Positions 8,475 through 15,281 of a stretch of 49,177 nucleotides of DNA are shown here, piece after piece (the first letter of the stretch is position 1; each line of letters opens with the position of its first letter). A program made the translations under genes and the position numbers. The notes below the pieces were generated by a model that was given only the letters and a program-made list of their open reading frames with translations, made no database searches and had not been told where the DNA came from. The stretch covers positions 1 to 49,177 of the forward strand of contig NZ_QGOK01000028.1 in assembly GCF_003259175.1 (NCBI RefSeq), given 5' to 3'. This stretch comes from Marinomonas shanghaiensis (GTDB lineage Bacteria > Pseudomonadota > Gammaproteobacteria > Pseudomonadales > Marinomonadaceae).

Positions 8475-8689
8475 TACGCGGCACCCTGTTCAGCGGCCTT
8501 GCGGTCGCGTTCGATCAGTTCATCACGTAAAACGCTGACGGATTTTGGCGCGTTTATAGCAAAGCGGGTTTGCTTGGCGTTATGCGGGTTTGGCTCCGCG
8601 ATAACGTGTATCACCGTGCCTTTTTCGCTGGCTGGCACGTTGATCGTGATTCCTTCACCTGGCTTGCGTGTTAGTAGTAAATTTCCCAT
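8474..8689 (-). CDS. csrA: CsrA-family translational regulator
   Basis: A 71-residue protein starting MGNLLLTRKPGEGITINVP and containing TRFAINAPKSVSVLRDELIE, which are the conserved beta-1 and beta-5/helix blocks of CsrA/RsmA. Such proteins bind GGA motifs in RNA leaders and control translation. AAGGAAGG before 8689 supports this start over a longer frame. It is predicted to tune phage or host mRNAs. The insertion between strands (EPNPHNAK) is longer than in host CsrA. Confidence 0.85.
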   Translation of the reverse strand: MGNLLLTRKPGEGITINVPASEKGTVIHVIAEPNPHNAKQTRFAINAPKSVSVLRDELIERDRKAAEQGAA

Positions 8690-8699
8690 TTTGCCTTCC

Positions 8700-9227
8700 T
8701 TATGGTCTGCGGTGTGGTGCTGGTTGTGGCGGTGCCGCTGGGTGCTGCTGTTGTGGCGCTTGCTGCGGTGCATTGCCCCAGCTGCCGTAAGATTGTGGTG
8801 CTGGCTGCGGTGCTGGCTGATAGCTTTGCTCTGGATAGCCTTGCTGGTATCCGCCTTGTTGTGGCTGTTGGTTGGCGTCTGCTCGGCTGTCTAGTAGCTG
8901 CATTTCGTTAGCAACGATTTCTGTTGTGTAGCGTTTAATGCCGTCTTTTTCCCATTCGCGAGTGCGTAGGGAACCCTCTACATAAATCTTCGATCCTTTT
9001 TTGATGTACTCGCCCGCGACTTGACCAAGGTGAAAGTTTCCACGATCCATAAACACTAGGCGGTGCCATTCGGTGCGCTCTTGCATTTGGCCTGTTTGCT
9101 TGTCGCGCCAGCTTTCTGATGTTGCTAGGTTGACGTTTGCCACGGCTGCGCCTGATGGCATGTAACGCACTTCGGCATCATTGCCTGCGTTACCAATTAA
9201 TATGACGAGGTTTTTTCCGCGAGCCAT
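8700..9227 (-). CDS. ssb: Single-stranded DNA-binding protein, no acidic tip
   Basis: The OB fold begins [22 protein letters not shown] and carries [11 protein letters not shown] and [15 protein letters not shown], typical of phage SSB. The C-terminal ~60 residues are a Gln/Pro linker. The usual final acidic DDDIPF-like peptide is missing: the protein ends PAPHRRP, and the other frames over the end do not supply it. It lies 11 bases upstream of csrA. Confidence 0.93.
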   Translation of the reverse strand: MARGKNLVILIGNAGNDAEVRYMPSGAAVANVNLATSESWRDKQTGQMQERTEWHRLVFMDRGNFHLGQVAGEYIKKGSKIYVEGSLRTREWEKDGIKRYTTEIVANEMQLLDSRADANQQPQQGGYQQGYPEQSYQPAPQPAPQSYGSWGNAPQQAPQQQHPAAPPQPAPHRRP

Positions 9228-9238
9228 GGTGTTTTCTC

Positions 9239-9676
9239 CTAAACGATTAGTAGGTCAAGTGGGTTATCACGACGTCCGCCCTTGATGCCGCTTTTATGGC
9301 CGCGGACGTGGCGAGCGGTGCGTACAAGGGAATGATCAACATCGCCCACGAACGGGGTGTCGATGTAACTGACGAACCCAGCGAGCAGGGCGAACAAAAA
9401 CGCACTGCAGCGTAGGGTGTTGGCGTAGGTTGATTCGTATTTGAATTTGATGTCGCCCACTGCGATGGCCACAGCCACGGCATGAATGTTGTTGCGGGCG
9501 TTGTAATGCTCACGCGCTGCAACAAGATGATGGACGATGGTTGGCTCGGCTTTGCCAAGGTTGTACGCAATGGTTTTGGCTGGAAGGCCGTAAGCAGACA
9601 TGACTAGGGGTTCTAGTTGTGTCGCTTTGAGCCCTGCGGTTTTTGATGGGTAAAACGTAATGTTTTCGTGTGACAT
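9239..9676 (-). CDS. LuxR-type HTH protein
   Basis: Residues ~15-65 fit a LuxR/GerE helix-turn-helix: [20 protein letters not shown], then [13 protein letters not shown] and [10 protein letters not shown]. The rest is unassigned and has one hydrophobic stretch ([16 protein letters not shown]). It is the first gene after the LexA box, so it may regulate the leftward operon. CAGGAGA precedes the ATG. Confidence 0.75.
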   Translation of the reverse strand: MSHENITFYPSKTAGLKATQLEPLVMSAYGLPAKTIAYNLGKAEPTIVHHLVAAREHYNARNNIHAVAVAIAVGDIKFKYESTYANTLRCSAFLFALLAGFVSYIDTPFVGDVDHSLVRTARHVRGHKSGIKGGRRDNPLDLLIV

Positions 9677-9703
9677 CTTGTCATCTCCTGTGTTGTTGAA
9701 TAT

Positions 9704-9732
9704 AAATTACACATATCGCATTTTTTAGTCAA
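9704..9732 (-). promoter_or_regulatory. Candidate leftward promoter
   Basis: On the minus strand TTGACT (9732-9727), a 17-base spacer and TAATTT (9709-9704) precede the LuxR-type gene by about 28 bases. The -35 is good and the -10 weak. Confidence 0.4.
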
Positions 9733-9761
9733 CAAAGAAAACAAAGAAAACATTAATAGTT

Positions 9762-9781
9762 TACTGTTTATATATACAGTA
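9762..9781. promoter_or_regulatory. Near-consensus LexA (SOS) box
   Basis: TACTGTTTATATATACAGTA differs at one base from the E. coli LexA consensus and keeps CTGT-N8-ACAG. It is embedded in a TTTACTGT/ACAGTAAA inverted repeat (9760-9783). It lies between the XRE gene end and the LuxR-type gene start, so the gene set it would control runs leftward from 9676. Confidence 0.85.
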
Positions 9782-9810
9782 AATAGATGTTAGGATAGGA
9801 AATACAAGGC

Positions 9811-10128
9811 TTAGCGGTCGCTAATTAATTTTGAAAAATGTTCAATGATGGTGACGGCATGGTGTTGTTTTTTGGGCGGCAGGCGCGATATAGCACGGCC
9901 AAGGTTGCTAAGGGCGGTTGTGTAATCGACGTCTTTTGAGCAGGTGAGGTGGCCTTTTTCGAGGCCAAACAGCACCTCGATACGGGCCATAATTATGGGT
10001 TTCGGGCGGTGTCGATCCAGCTCCCACGATTTGATCGTGTGAATAGAGCAGTTAAGATGTTTTGCTACTTCGTTCCGTGACATGTTGGCGGCGATCCGTG
10101 CGGTCTTTAGGCGCTGGCCTACCGTCAT
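9811..10128 (-). CDS. XRE-family HTH regulator
   Basis: A 105-residue protein with a Cro/CI-type helix-turn-helix at the N-terminus (VGQRLKTARIAANMSRNEVA, HLNCSIHTIKSWELDRHRPK). There is no peptidase or dimer domain beyond a short helical tail. The ATG at 10128 is preferred; an in-frame GTG at 10137 is also possible. Direct repeats upstream suggest autoregulation. Confidence 0.8.
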   Translation of the reverse strand: MTVGQRLKTARIAANMSRNEVAKHLNCSIHTIKSWELDRHRPKPIIMARIEVLFGLEKGHLTCSKDVDYTTALSNLGRAISRLPPKKQHHAVTIIEHFSKLISDR

Positions 10129-10137
10129 AGTATTCAC

Positions 10138-10317
10138 TGTATTGAATTAAACTCCGCATTGTACAAAAAAGCCGTGTATTAAACTGTGTGATTATTGTGT
10201 TGAACAGTAGGCGGATAGCGGGTCTACACGTTTTTTGGGTAAAGCGGGTAGACTTTTGCATATATCGTGTAGACTTTTTGTCACGCACTTGTCAAAAAAA
10301 TGTAAAGCGGATAAAAA
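10138..10317. promoter_or_regulatory. Divergent control region with operator-like repeats
   Basis: This gap between the XRE gene and the small rightward gene holds TGTATTGAAT (10138), TGTATTAAAC (10175) and TGTGTTGAAC (10196), the last two 21 bases apart. A second family is GTCTACACG (10222) with GTAGACTTTT at 10248 and 10269, also 21 bases apart. A rightward promoter is plausible: TTGTCA 10289-10294, 17 bases, TAAAAA 10312-10317. Confidence 0.55.
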
Positions 10318-10341
10318 GTAAGGGAACGGAGGAACACCCTT

Positions 10342-10497
10342 ATGGAACATACGGATTTAGAGGGGCGCATCAGGCGCTTGCAATGCTTGCTTGATGCGGC
10401 AAAAGAGAATGGTAATTATGGGGTGGTGGTTTATTATCAAGTGATGATGGATGAGTTAAAGCAGGCTATCAGGGAGGCCGTATATGAGGACTTGTAA
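10342..10497 (+). CDS. Small protein (51 aa), divergent from XRE gene
   Basis: A short frame beginning MEHTDLEGRIRRLQCLL and ending REAVYEDL, preceded by GGAGGA at good spacing and by a plausible promoter. It is helical and amphipathic. Its last 42 bases overlap the convergent gene at 10456. By position it could be a Cro-like or accessory factor, but there is no HTH, so the function is unknown. Confidence 0.6.
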   Translation: MEHTDLEGRIRRLQCLLDAAKENGNYGVVVYYQVMMDELKQAIREAVYEDL

Positions 10498-10956
10498 AAA
10501 CTCATATTGCGTCATGGTTTTCATTGCGCGATGACGGTATTTGCCTTCTGTTTTTTTGAGCACCGAAAAATCGACTAGGCCGTAGTCGATTAAATTTGTA
10601 TCTTTTACTCGTCTTACGGCGTTTGCCATTTTAACTTGTAGGCTATAGTTTCCGCATTTCGAGATAAGCAAATCGCCTTCTTTAAAATAAATATAAGGGC
10701 TTTGCGTCCACACCATGTACGGAACTTTGCTTTTCCGGCGCTGATCAAACGACAACCCTAGCGCATCTCGAAAGGCATAGCCTACGCAAAAAGTCCAATG
10801 GTCATTGTTCAGATGGCCGTTTTTCTGGTGTTCATCAAACGTAACGCTGCTCACTATCAATTTTGTTGATTTGTCGGCGCGATAATATTTTTCGCCAGTT
10901 TCTTTGTTGGTAACAAGTTTCCAGAGCTTATCTAGGTGCTGTGCTTCTGCGAACAT
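10456..10956 (-). CDS. Hypothetical protein (166 aa)
   Basis: Not recognised. The start at 10956 (protein begins MFAEAQHLDKLW) is chosen because GGAAGG stands directly upstream; an in-frame extension to 10998 lies inside the previous gene. It overlaps the end of the SWIM gene by coupling and the rightward small gene by 42 bases. Confidence 0.7.
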   Translation of the reverse strand: MFAEAQHLDKLWKLVTNKETGEKYYRADKSTKLIVSSVTFDEHQKNGHLNNDHWTFCVGYAFRDALGLSFDQRRKSKVPYMVWTQSPYIYFKEGDLLISKCGNYSLQVKMANAVRRVKDTNLIDYGLVDFSVLKKTEGKYRHRAMKTMTQYEFLQVLIYGLPDSLL

Positions 10957-10957
10957 A

Positions 10958-11302
10958 CTATTTTCCTTCCATGACTCTCGCCAGCTTACGCTTGGCATTT
11001 TTTAGTTCTTTTGCAGCGTCTTGCGCTTTTTTCTCGTGTTCTGCGAGCCCCTTGAGCGCCGCTTCTAGTTTTGTGCCAGGTATCCATGACGCAATTAACT
11101 TTAAATGCTGTGCCGTTTCTTCTGTGTAAATGACGTTTTTATAGTCACCCGTTAGCAGTGCGATTCTATGTTTACAGTGCGTCCCATTGGTGCCGGCAAG
11201 GCAATCACAAAGCATTTCCAATTGACCGTCTTTCTGCTTGACGGTATTGATGTGGTAGGGCTCGGCTTGGGATCCGCGATATAATATTTGCACACTTTTC
11301 AT
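10958..11302 (-). CDS. SWIM-type zinc-finger protein
   Basis: Cys32-x-Cys34-x8-Cys43-x-His45 (CDCLAGTNGTHCKH) fits the SWIM zinc finger CxCxnCxH, a nucleic-acid or protein binding motif. The C-terminal half is a charged helix (EHEKKAQDAAKELKNAKRK). GAGG stands before three in-frame start codons, and I choose the ATG at 11302. It forms a two-gene unit with the 166-aa gene. Confidence 0.65.
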   Translation of the reverse strand: MKSVQILYRGSQAEPYHINTVKQKDGQLEMLCDCLAGTNGTHCKHRIALLTGDYKNVIYTEETAQHLKLIASWIPGTKLEAALKGLAEHEKKAQDAAKELKNAKRKLARVMEGK

Positions 11303-11371
11303 CATCACCTCTTTTTTATTTGCTTCTTTGTGCGCGACGACTGAGTTTTCAGTGCCGCGCGTTTGGTGTGA

Positions 11372-11977
11372 TCAGAAAGACACAGTGCCTTTTAGCTCCG
11401 TAAAGTCTGCATCGTCCATGGTTGAGTAGCCCAATGCTAAAGAGAATTTGTCGTTAAAGTGATAAGCGCCAAATGCGCTTAAGATAGTGTCGCTGTCGCT
11501 TTCGCCGTCGTCGCTCAGGCGGATGAAGTTGGCAGATGCGCCTAGCTCTACGCTGTCCAACACTAATGAGCGCAAGCCGAGCTCAAACGAGCCACCACTG
11601 GCGTCCTGGCTCACGCTTGTGTTTCTTATTGTGGCTTTTACTTCGTAGTTTTCGGCTGATAATTTACCGTAAATATCGGTAACATCGCTAACAGCGTGGC
11701 GGTAGCCAATGCCGATGTGTGAGCGGTTGATTTCAGCGTTGACGTTCTGTCCGTTCACGCGAATGTCTGTGTCTGTGGATTCTGCGCGACCACCGATGAA
11801 AATGTTATCATTCAGCAAGAAGCTGCCGCTAAGCGCAACGCCTGTTAGTTTGTCTTCTAGTCCATCAATGTCGGCCGACACTGCGCCAAAAGAGACCTGA
11901 TTCCATTGCGGTGCATCGACGGCGTGCGCTGATACGGCGGTTAGTAGTAGCGCTGAGGCCAAAAGGGTTTTGTTCAT
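11372..11977 (-). CDS. Outer-membrane beta-barrel protein (moron)
   Basis: Signal peptide MNKTLLASALLLTAVSAHA is followed by alternating strands and a final strand ending in Phe (KGTVSF), as in small OmpA/OmpX-type barrels. GGAG precedes the ATG at 11977; the longer frame to 12001 lacks support. It sits alone beside the repressor gene and is therefore likely expressed in the lysogen. A Lom-like surface-change role is inferred. Confidence 0.8.
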   Translation of the reverse strand: MNKTLLASALLLTAVSAHAVDAPQWNQVSFGAVSADIDGLEDKLTGVALSGSFLLNDNIFIGGRAESTDTDIRVNGQNVNAEINRSHIGIGYRHAVSDVTDIYGKLSAENYEVKATIRNTSVSQDASGGSFELGLRSLVLDSVELGASANFIRLSDDGESDSDTILSAFGAYHFNDKFSLALGYSTMDDADFTELKGTVSF

Positions 11978-12005
11978 TGTTATTGCTCCATGCCCATCCA
12001 TTAGA

Positions 12006-12036
12006 TTGCCAGCGCTTAGGGCAGCAGCGCTGGCAA
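12006..12036. terminator. Perfect 11-bp hairpin between repressor and barrel genes
   Basis: TTGCCAGCGCT (12006-12016) and AGCGCTGGCAA (12026-12036) pair perfectly around a 9-base loop. No T run follows on either strand, so it may be a pause, processing or attenuation structure rather than a full terminator. Confidence 0.6.
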
Positions 12037-12040
12037 CAGG

Positions 12041-12796
12041 TTAATCAAATTTCCACAGCCCCTCTTTCATTTTGAGCTGCATGGTGAGTTGGTCAAATAC
12101 CACTTGGAATTGTGCCGCGTCGGTCTCTGGGTCAAATCCATCGCGCGTTGCTATTCGTGCGTTGTAAAGCTGTGACACGGCTGTTAGGTAGGGCACGAGT
12201 AGGTCGCTGTCCACGTCAAAGCCAGCTTGTTTAACCGCACCTAACAACTGGCTGCTGGTTTTGGCGATTAAATCAGTATTTATCTGCTGACCAGCTGGCG
12301 GCGTCATGGGCTTTCGGTCTAGCCATTCCTCAGGAAGTCCAAGGCGCTGCTCAACGACGCGACAAATCCGCCCGATCAACTTCCCTTTTCCAGCCAATAT
12401 TTTACTAATCCAGCCCTTCGTATAGCCGCACATTTCAGCGATTTGTGTCTGAGTCAAGCCCCTGTCTGCTTCAAGATGCGCGACGTATTTAGCAAGATTT
12501 TGTCGGCGCCACTGATAAACCCAAGCGTTTTGAAATTCTTCATCAGACATGTTGGCGATTTTTAACGCATCAGCTATCGGTATATCCATTAAACGGCAAA
12601 TTAACATCGCCTCTTCTAGCGCAAAACTTACAGCCCCGCGCATGCGACGGTCAATTGCCGCAACAGATAGCCCTAAATACTCCGCAACATCGCTTTTATC
12701 GTAGCGCGAGGCGTTAATGATCCTCTGCATAGCAAGTGAGCAAGCCGCTTTTGAGCTTTCAATCACTTCTTTTTCTAGCGCTTTTTGTGCCGTCAT
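12041..12796 (-). CDS. Probable phage repressor with two HTH regions
   Basis: A 251-residue regulator. The first HTH-like region is residues ~25-70 (DKSDVAEYLGLSVAAIDRRM), and the second is a clear XRE helix-turn-helix (~95-145; LTQTQIAEMCGYTKGWISKI). The C-terminus carries no S24/LexA-type peptidase Ser/Lys pair, so RecA-stimulated self-cleavage is not expected. It is divergent from the early rightward operon with an operator inside its own promoter, which fits a CI role. Confidence 0.75.
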   Translation of the reverse strand: MTAQKALEKEVIESSKAACSLAMQRIINASRYDKSDVAEYLGLSVAAIDRRMRGAVSFALEEAMLICRLMDIPIADALKIANMSDEEFQNAWVYQWRRQNLAKYVAHLEADRGLTQTQIAEMCGYTKGWISKILAGKGKLIGRICRVVEQRLGLPEEWLDRKPMTPPAGQQINTDLIAKTSSQLLGAVKQAGFDVDSDLLVPYLTAVSQLYNARIATRDGFDPETDAAQFQVVFDQLTMQLKMKEGLWKFD

Positions 12797-12863
12797 TGCG
12801 AAACCTGTTGAGTGGATATTGCTGTTTTTGATGTTTCAAATCGCTCTATTTGCGAATTGTGAC

Positions 12864-12891
12864 ATTGTAGAGTGTTTTTTCAACACAACAA
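12864..12891 (-). promoter_or_regulatory. Repressor promoter with operator in spacer
   Basis: On the minus strand TTGTTG (12891-12886), 16 bases and TACAAT (12869-12864). The inverted repeat GTGTT/AACAC (12872-12886) fills the spacer, suggesting autoregulation. The half-site TTGTGTTGAA is also found at 10195-10204. Confidence 0.6.
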
Positions 12892-12904
12892 AAATAATAA
12901 ACAG

Positions 12905-12934
12905 TTGAATAAAAACTACGCTGAGTGTTATATT
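12905..12934 (+). promoter_or_regulatory. Rightward early promoter (PR-like)
   Basis: TTGAAT (12905-12910), 18 bases and TATATT (12929-12934) point to the 109-aa gene. The start lies divergent to the repressor promoter, with operator-like repeats on both sides (12872-12886 and GATAA/TTATC at 12962-12975). Confidence 0.55.
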
Positions 12935-13039
12935 TAGTTTCAATGTGACGGCAGGGTAAATGATAAAGTGTTATCAAGCCGTTAAATTCACTCTGTTTTC
13001 CCGCTGTGAAGCGCCATTCAGAGTATTTGAGGAGGGGTT

Positions 13040-13369
13040 ATGTCTAGTCAGCTTAACACATTAGACCACACGATTATGGGGATTTTATTCAAATCCGATA
13101 GGGCGTTATCTATCCCGACCATAAGCGCGCTGTCTGAGTCACCTACTCACAAGGTCCGTTATTCGATTTACAAAATGATGGATTTGGGTTTTGTGGTGCG
13201 TCGTGTTGATGTTGGTGCGTTTCCTCTTTATTCCGCTGTGATCGATTGCCCTTATTTCCCGCCTGTTGCGCTTGTAGCAGAGCGGGCTTTTTTGGCTTTT
13301 GATGATGCGGAGTTTTCTAAACTGGTGGCGGACGTTGAAAGACGCGCCAACACCAAAACTTTACACTGA
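13040..13369 (+). CDS. Winged-helix-like early protein (109 aa)
   Basis: First gene of the rightward operon. Residues ~8-60 (TIMGILFKSDRALSIPTISA, then YSIYKMMDLGFVVRRV) look like a winged helix of the MarR/replication-control sort. GAGGAGGGG precedes the ATG. The function is not known; a Cro-like role is possible from position. Confidence 0.7.
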   Translation: MSSQLNTLDHTIMGILFKSDRALSIPTISALSESPTHKVRYSIYKMMDLGFVVRRVDVGAFPLYSAVIDCPYFPPVALVAERAFLAFDDAEFSKLVADVERRANTKTLH

Positions 13370-13425
13370 ATATCGAAACAAGAGGTTTTTAGGACAAGAT
13401 GTCCACGATGTTCTGATTATCTGAT

Positions 13426-13454
13426 TTGACAGGTACAGAGCAATGATTAATAAT
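13426..13454 (+). promoter_or_regulatory. Promoter of the immunity leader RNA
   Basis: A perfect TTGACA (13426-13431), 17 bases and AATAAT (13449-13454). The transcript would begin near 13461, right at a perfect GTTACTG/CAGTAAC hairpin (13461-13480). A GGACA/TGTCC palindrome (13392-13404) lies upstream of the -35. Confidence 0.7.
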
Positions 13455-13517
13455 TTAACCGTTACTGCAAAATCAGTAACCTGGATTACCACCCAGCAAA
13501 ATTACAAGGGCAGACGA

Positions 13518-13541
13518 ACCGCCCATAAAAGCGGTTTTTTT
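13518..13541 (+). terminator. Intrinsic terminator in the immunity leader
   Basis: ACCGC (13518-13522) pairs with GCGGT (13531-13535) around an 8-base loop, followed by seven T. GCAGAC/GTCTGC flank it as an outer stem. It lies between the upstream antisense target and the C4-like RNA, as expected for premature termination control. Confidence 0.75.
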
Positions 13542-13570
13542 ATGTCTGCACGCCTGTACCTACCTGTTAT

Positions 13571-13649
13571 GGTCGGATTGGCGGGGCCGTCTTCGGGCGG
13601 ACCAGTTTACCTTGTAGCTGGTTGTGGTAACCCTGTTAGTCCGGCCACC
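13571..13649 (+). ncRNA. C4/P4-CI-like antisense immunity RNA
   Basis: The fold by eye is an outer stem GGTCGGA (13571-13577) with TCCGGCC (13640-13646); hairpin 1 CCGTC/GGCGG on a TTCG tetraloop (13587-13600); and hairpin 2 CAG-TTACC/GGTAA-CTG (13603-13635). The hairpin 2 loop contains CCTTGTAGCTGG (13610-13621), complementary to TACAAGG upstream (13503-13509, with CCAGC at 13493) and downstream (13694-13700). GGCCACC (13643-13649) pairs with GGTGGCC (13677-13683). This matches C4 of P1/P7 and CI RNA of P4, which block translation or cause termination. Confidence 0.75.
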
Positions 13650-13709
13650 CAAATTTCGAAATTACCACTTCGATGTGGTGGCCCCAAAAAATATACAAGG
13701 GGTTCCATC

Positions 13710-13997
13710 ATGGCACAATTACGTCAAAAATCTGACATGTTGTCTGTATACGGCAGACGTGTACGCAACGCTATCCAATATCACCTTCCTAAATTTGGCG
13801 ATTCGCCACGCATCTTGTTAGATCCTAACGAGATTTCTGAGTTATCCCGTATTTCTGTTGATAAAGTTCAGCTCGCTGTAAAAGAGCTGGAGCGCGAGGG
13901 CTATATCGCCCGTATGTTCAAAGGCCGCCGCACGAAAGCGCACGTTTACGCACTGTTGAACCCTGAGCTAAAAGGACAAGCGGGGGTGTGGGCATGA
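13710..13997 (+). CDS. Small wHTH-like protein under antisense RNA control
   Basis: A 95-residue basic protein. PRILLDPNEISELSRISVDK, VQLAVKELEREGYIARMFKG and the following wing suggest a winged helix. AAGGGG precedes the ATG at 13710, and this ribosome site overlaps the downstream target of the C4-like RNA. The same frame stays open back to 13443, where it would translate the RNA locus; I do not include that part. Confidence 0.75.
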   Translation: MAQLRQKSDMLSVYGRRVRNAIQYHLPKFGDSPRILLDPNEISELSRISVDKVQLAVKELEREGYIARMFKGRRTKAHVYALLNPELKGQAGVWA

Positions 13998-14281
13998 GTG
14001 AATCAATGTCAAATAATACGAGTCCACTGTCTGATTTTGATATTTGCAAGCTTCAGCGGGCGTTTGAGCATCTAAAGGCAGAGAATGACCGTCTGCATTC
14101 TAATTTAGGAAAACTAGCTCGCGTCCAGTTTCGTCGTTTTAATGATGAGGAGTGTTGGATTTGGCAGGGTGATGGAAGCGATCACCTTGAGTCTCTCGTT
14201 TGTCCTGTTGTTATTTCGGCATCAGATCTAATGGCGTTAATTGGTCAAAATCGCGTCGCAGTTAACGAGGTGACGCCATGA
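13994..14281 (+). CDS. Hypothetical protein (95 aa)
   Basis: Not recognised. Its ATGA overlaps the stop of the previous gene and it has an ATGA overlap with the next. The N-terminal helix is charged (LQRAFEHLKAENDRLHSNLG) and may form a short coiled coil. Confidence 0.7.
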   Translation: MSESMSNNTSPLSDFDICKLQRAFEHLKAENDRLHSNLGKLARVQFRRFNDEECWIWQGDGSDHLESLVCPVVISASDLMALIGQNRVAVNEVTP

Positions 14282-14976
14282 GTATGGATAAGCGCTATCA
14301 AGAGAAAATTCGTAAATTGTTGGCTTTGTCTCAATCTGATAATCCTCATAAAGCAGAAACCGCAAAGCGTCAAGCTATGTCGCTGATGAGAAAATACCGT
14401 ATTGATGCTGATGAATTGAATATCATTTCAACGTATTCGCGACCAATTAAGCGCCAAAGCGTCAAGCAGTACGAACAAATTTTGGTTTCGGCCATTATGG
14501 AAATTTCAGGGTGCTATGCACAGCATGGAACCCGCAGACGAATTTCTTGCGGTCGTATTGCTTGGGAATCTAGGGTTGAATTTATTGGTTTGGAGCGCGA
14601 CGCAGAGTTGGCCGCTTACTCTTTCGATGTCATTTATCCGCAACTAGAGAAAGCCCGAAAAGAGTTTCAAAAAACATATAGCGCCAGCGCTCAGCAAGCC
14701 GATTTGTATTGCAAGGGCTGGATTCTTTCAGCCTGCCGGAAGTTGATTAACGTTTTTGGTGAACGCGACCGCCCCGAAGAGGTTGTCAAACACAAGACCA
14801 AGAGACAAGAGGGAATGGAGGCGACCAAAGTTAAAGAGGCCAAACTTTCTGGTAATAGCAGCGTGGACGCCCATTGTTTAAATCTCGGGTCACGCGACGG
14901 ACAGGACGCAACATTGAATGTTGCCACCACCGATCAGCAAGAAAAACAGCTGAGACTTGGGGGTGTTCCTGCATGA
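14278..14976 (+). CDS. DUF2786 phage protein
   Basis: The N-terminal ~45 residues (KIRKLLALSQSDNPHKAETA, KRQAMSLMRKYRIDADEL) are the DUF2786 signature common in phages and plasmids. The remainder contains a conserved helical region (ELAAYSFDVIYPQLEKARKE). The biochemical role is unknown. It is embedded in the replication operon through ATGA overlaps. Confidence 0.82.
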   Translation: MSMDKRYQEKIRKLLALSQSDNPHKAETAKRQAMSLMRKYRIDADELNIISTYSRPIKRQSVKQYEQILVSAIMEISGCYAQHGTRRRISCGRIAWESRVEFIGLERDAELAAYSFDVIYPQLEKARKEFQKTYSASAQQADLYCKGWILSACRKLINVFGERDRPEEVVKHKTKRQEGMEATKVKEAKLSGNSSVDAHCLNLGSRDGQDATLNVATTDQQEKQLRLGGVPA

Positions 14977-15281
14977 TTCAGCGCCTTATTTCCCTGTTCA
15001 GGCCCCGCAACGTGCATTACTACCGCTGTACGTTGGCTTATTGTCGAGTCGAAAATCTTCAAGCACGCGAGATTTGTAATAATTATTTTACGTTTCAGAT
15101 GCGTGAAAAAAATGGCGTTATCGATATCTCTGATCGTTACATAAAGCAGAATGTCGCGCCTTTTTTGATTGGAAAAACGCCTAAACACTTGCTATGCAAT
15201 GGCGAAGTTAAAGTGGTTAATGTGCAGTACCTCGGCGCGTTTAAGGCGTTTCCGAAACAGAAAGCGGGGGTGTCGGCATGA
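14973..15281 (+). CDS. Hypothetical protein (102 aa)
   Basis: Not recognised. It starts at the ATG overlapping the DUF2786 stop; the open frame upstream to 14874 is inside that gene. It is basic (MIQRLISLFRPRNVHYYRC) with no signal peptide that convinces me. Confidence 0.65.
   Translation: MIQRLISLFRPRNVHYYRCTLAYCRVENLQAREICNNYFTFQMREKNGVIDISDRYIKQNVAPFLIGKTPKHLLCNGEVKVVNVQYLGAFKAFPKQKAGVSA

Noticed and set aside
13443..13709. N-terminal extension of the 95-aa protein (Ash-family-like reading)
   Set aside because: The open frame crosses a terminator and the C4-like RNA. A good ribosome site stands at 13710. The apparent protein similarity is probably a translation of the conserved RNA.
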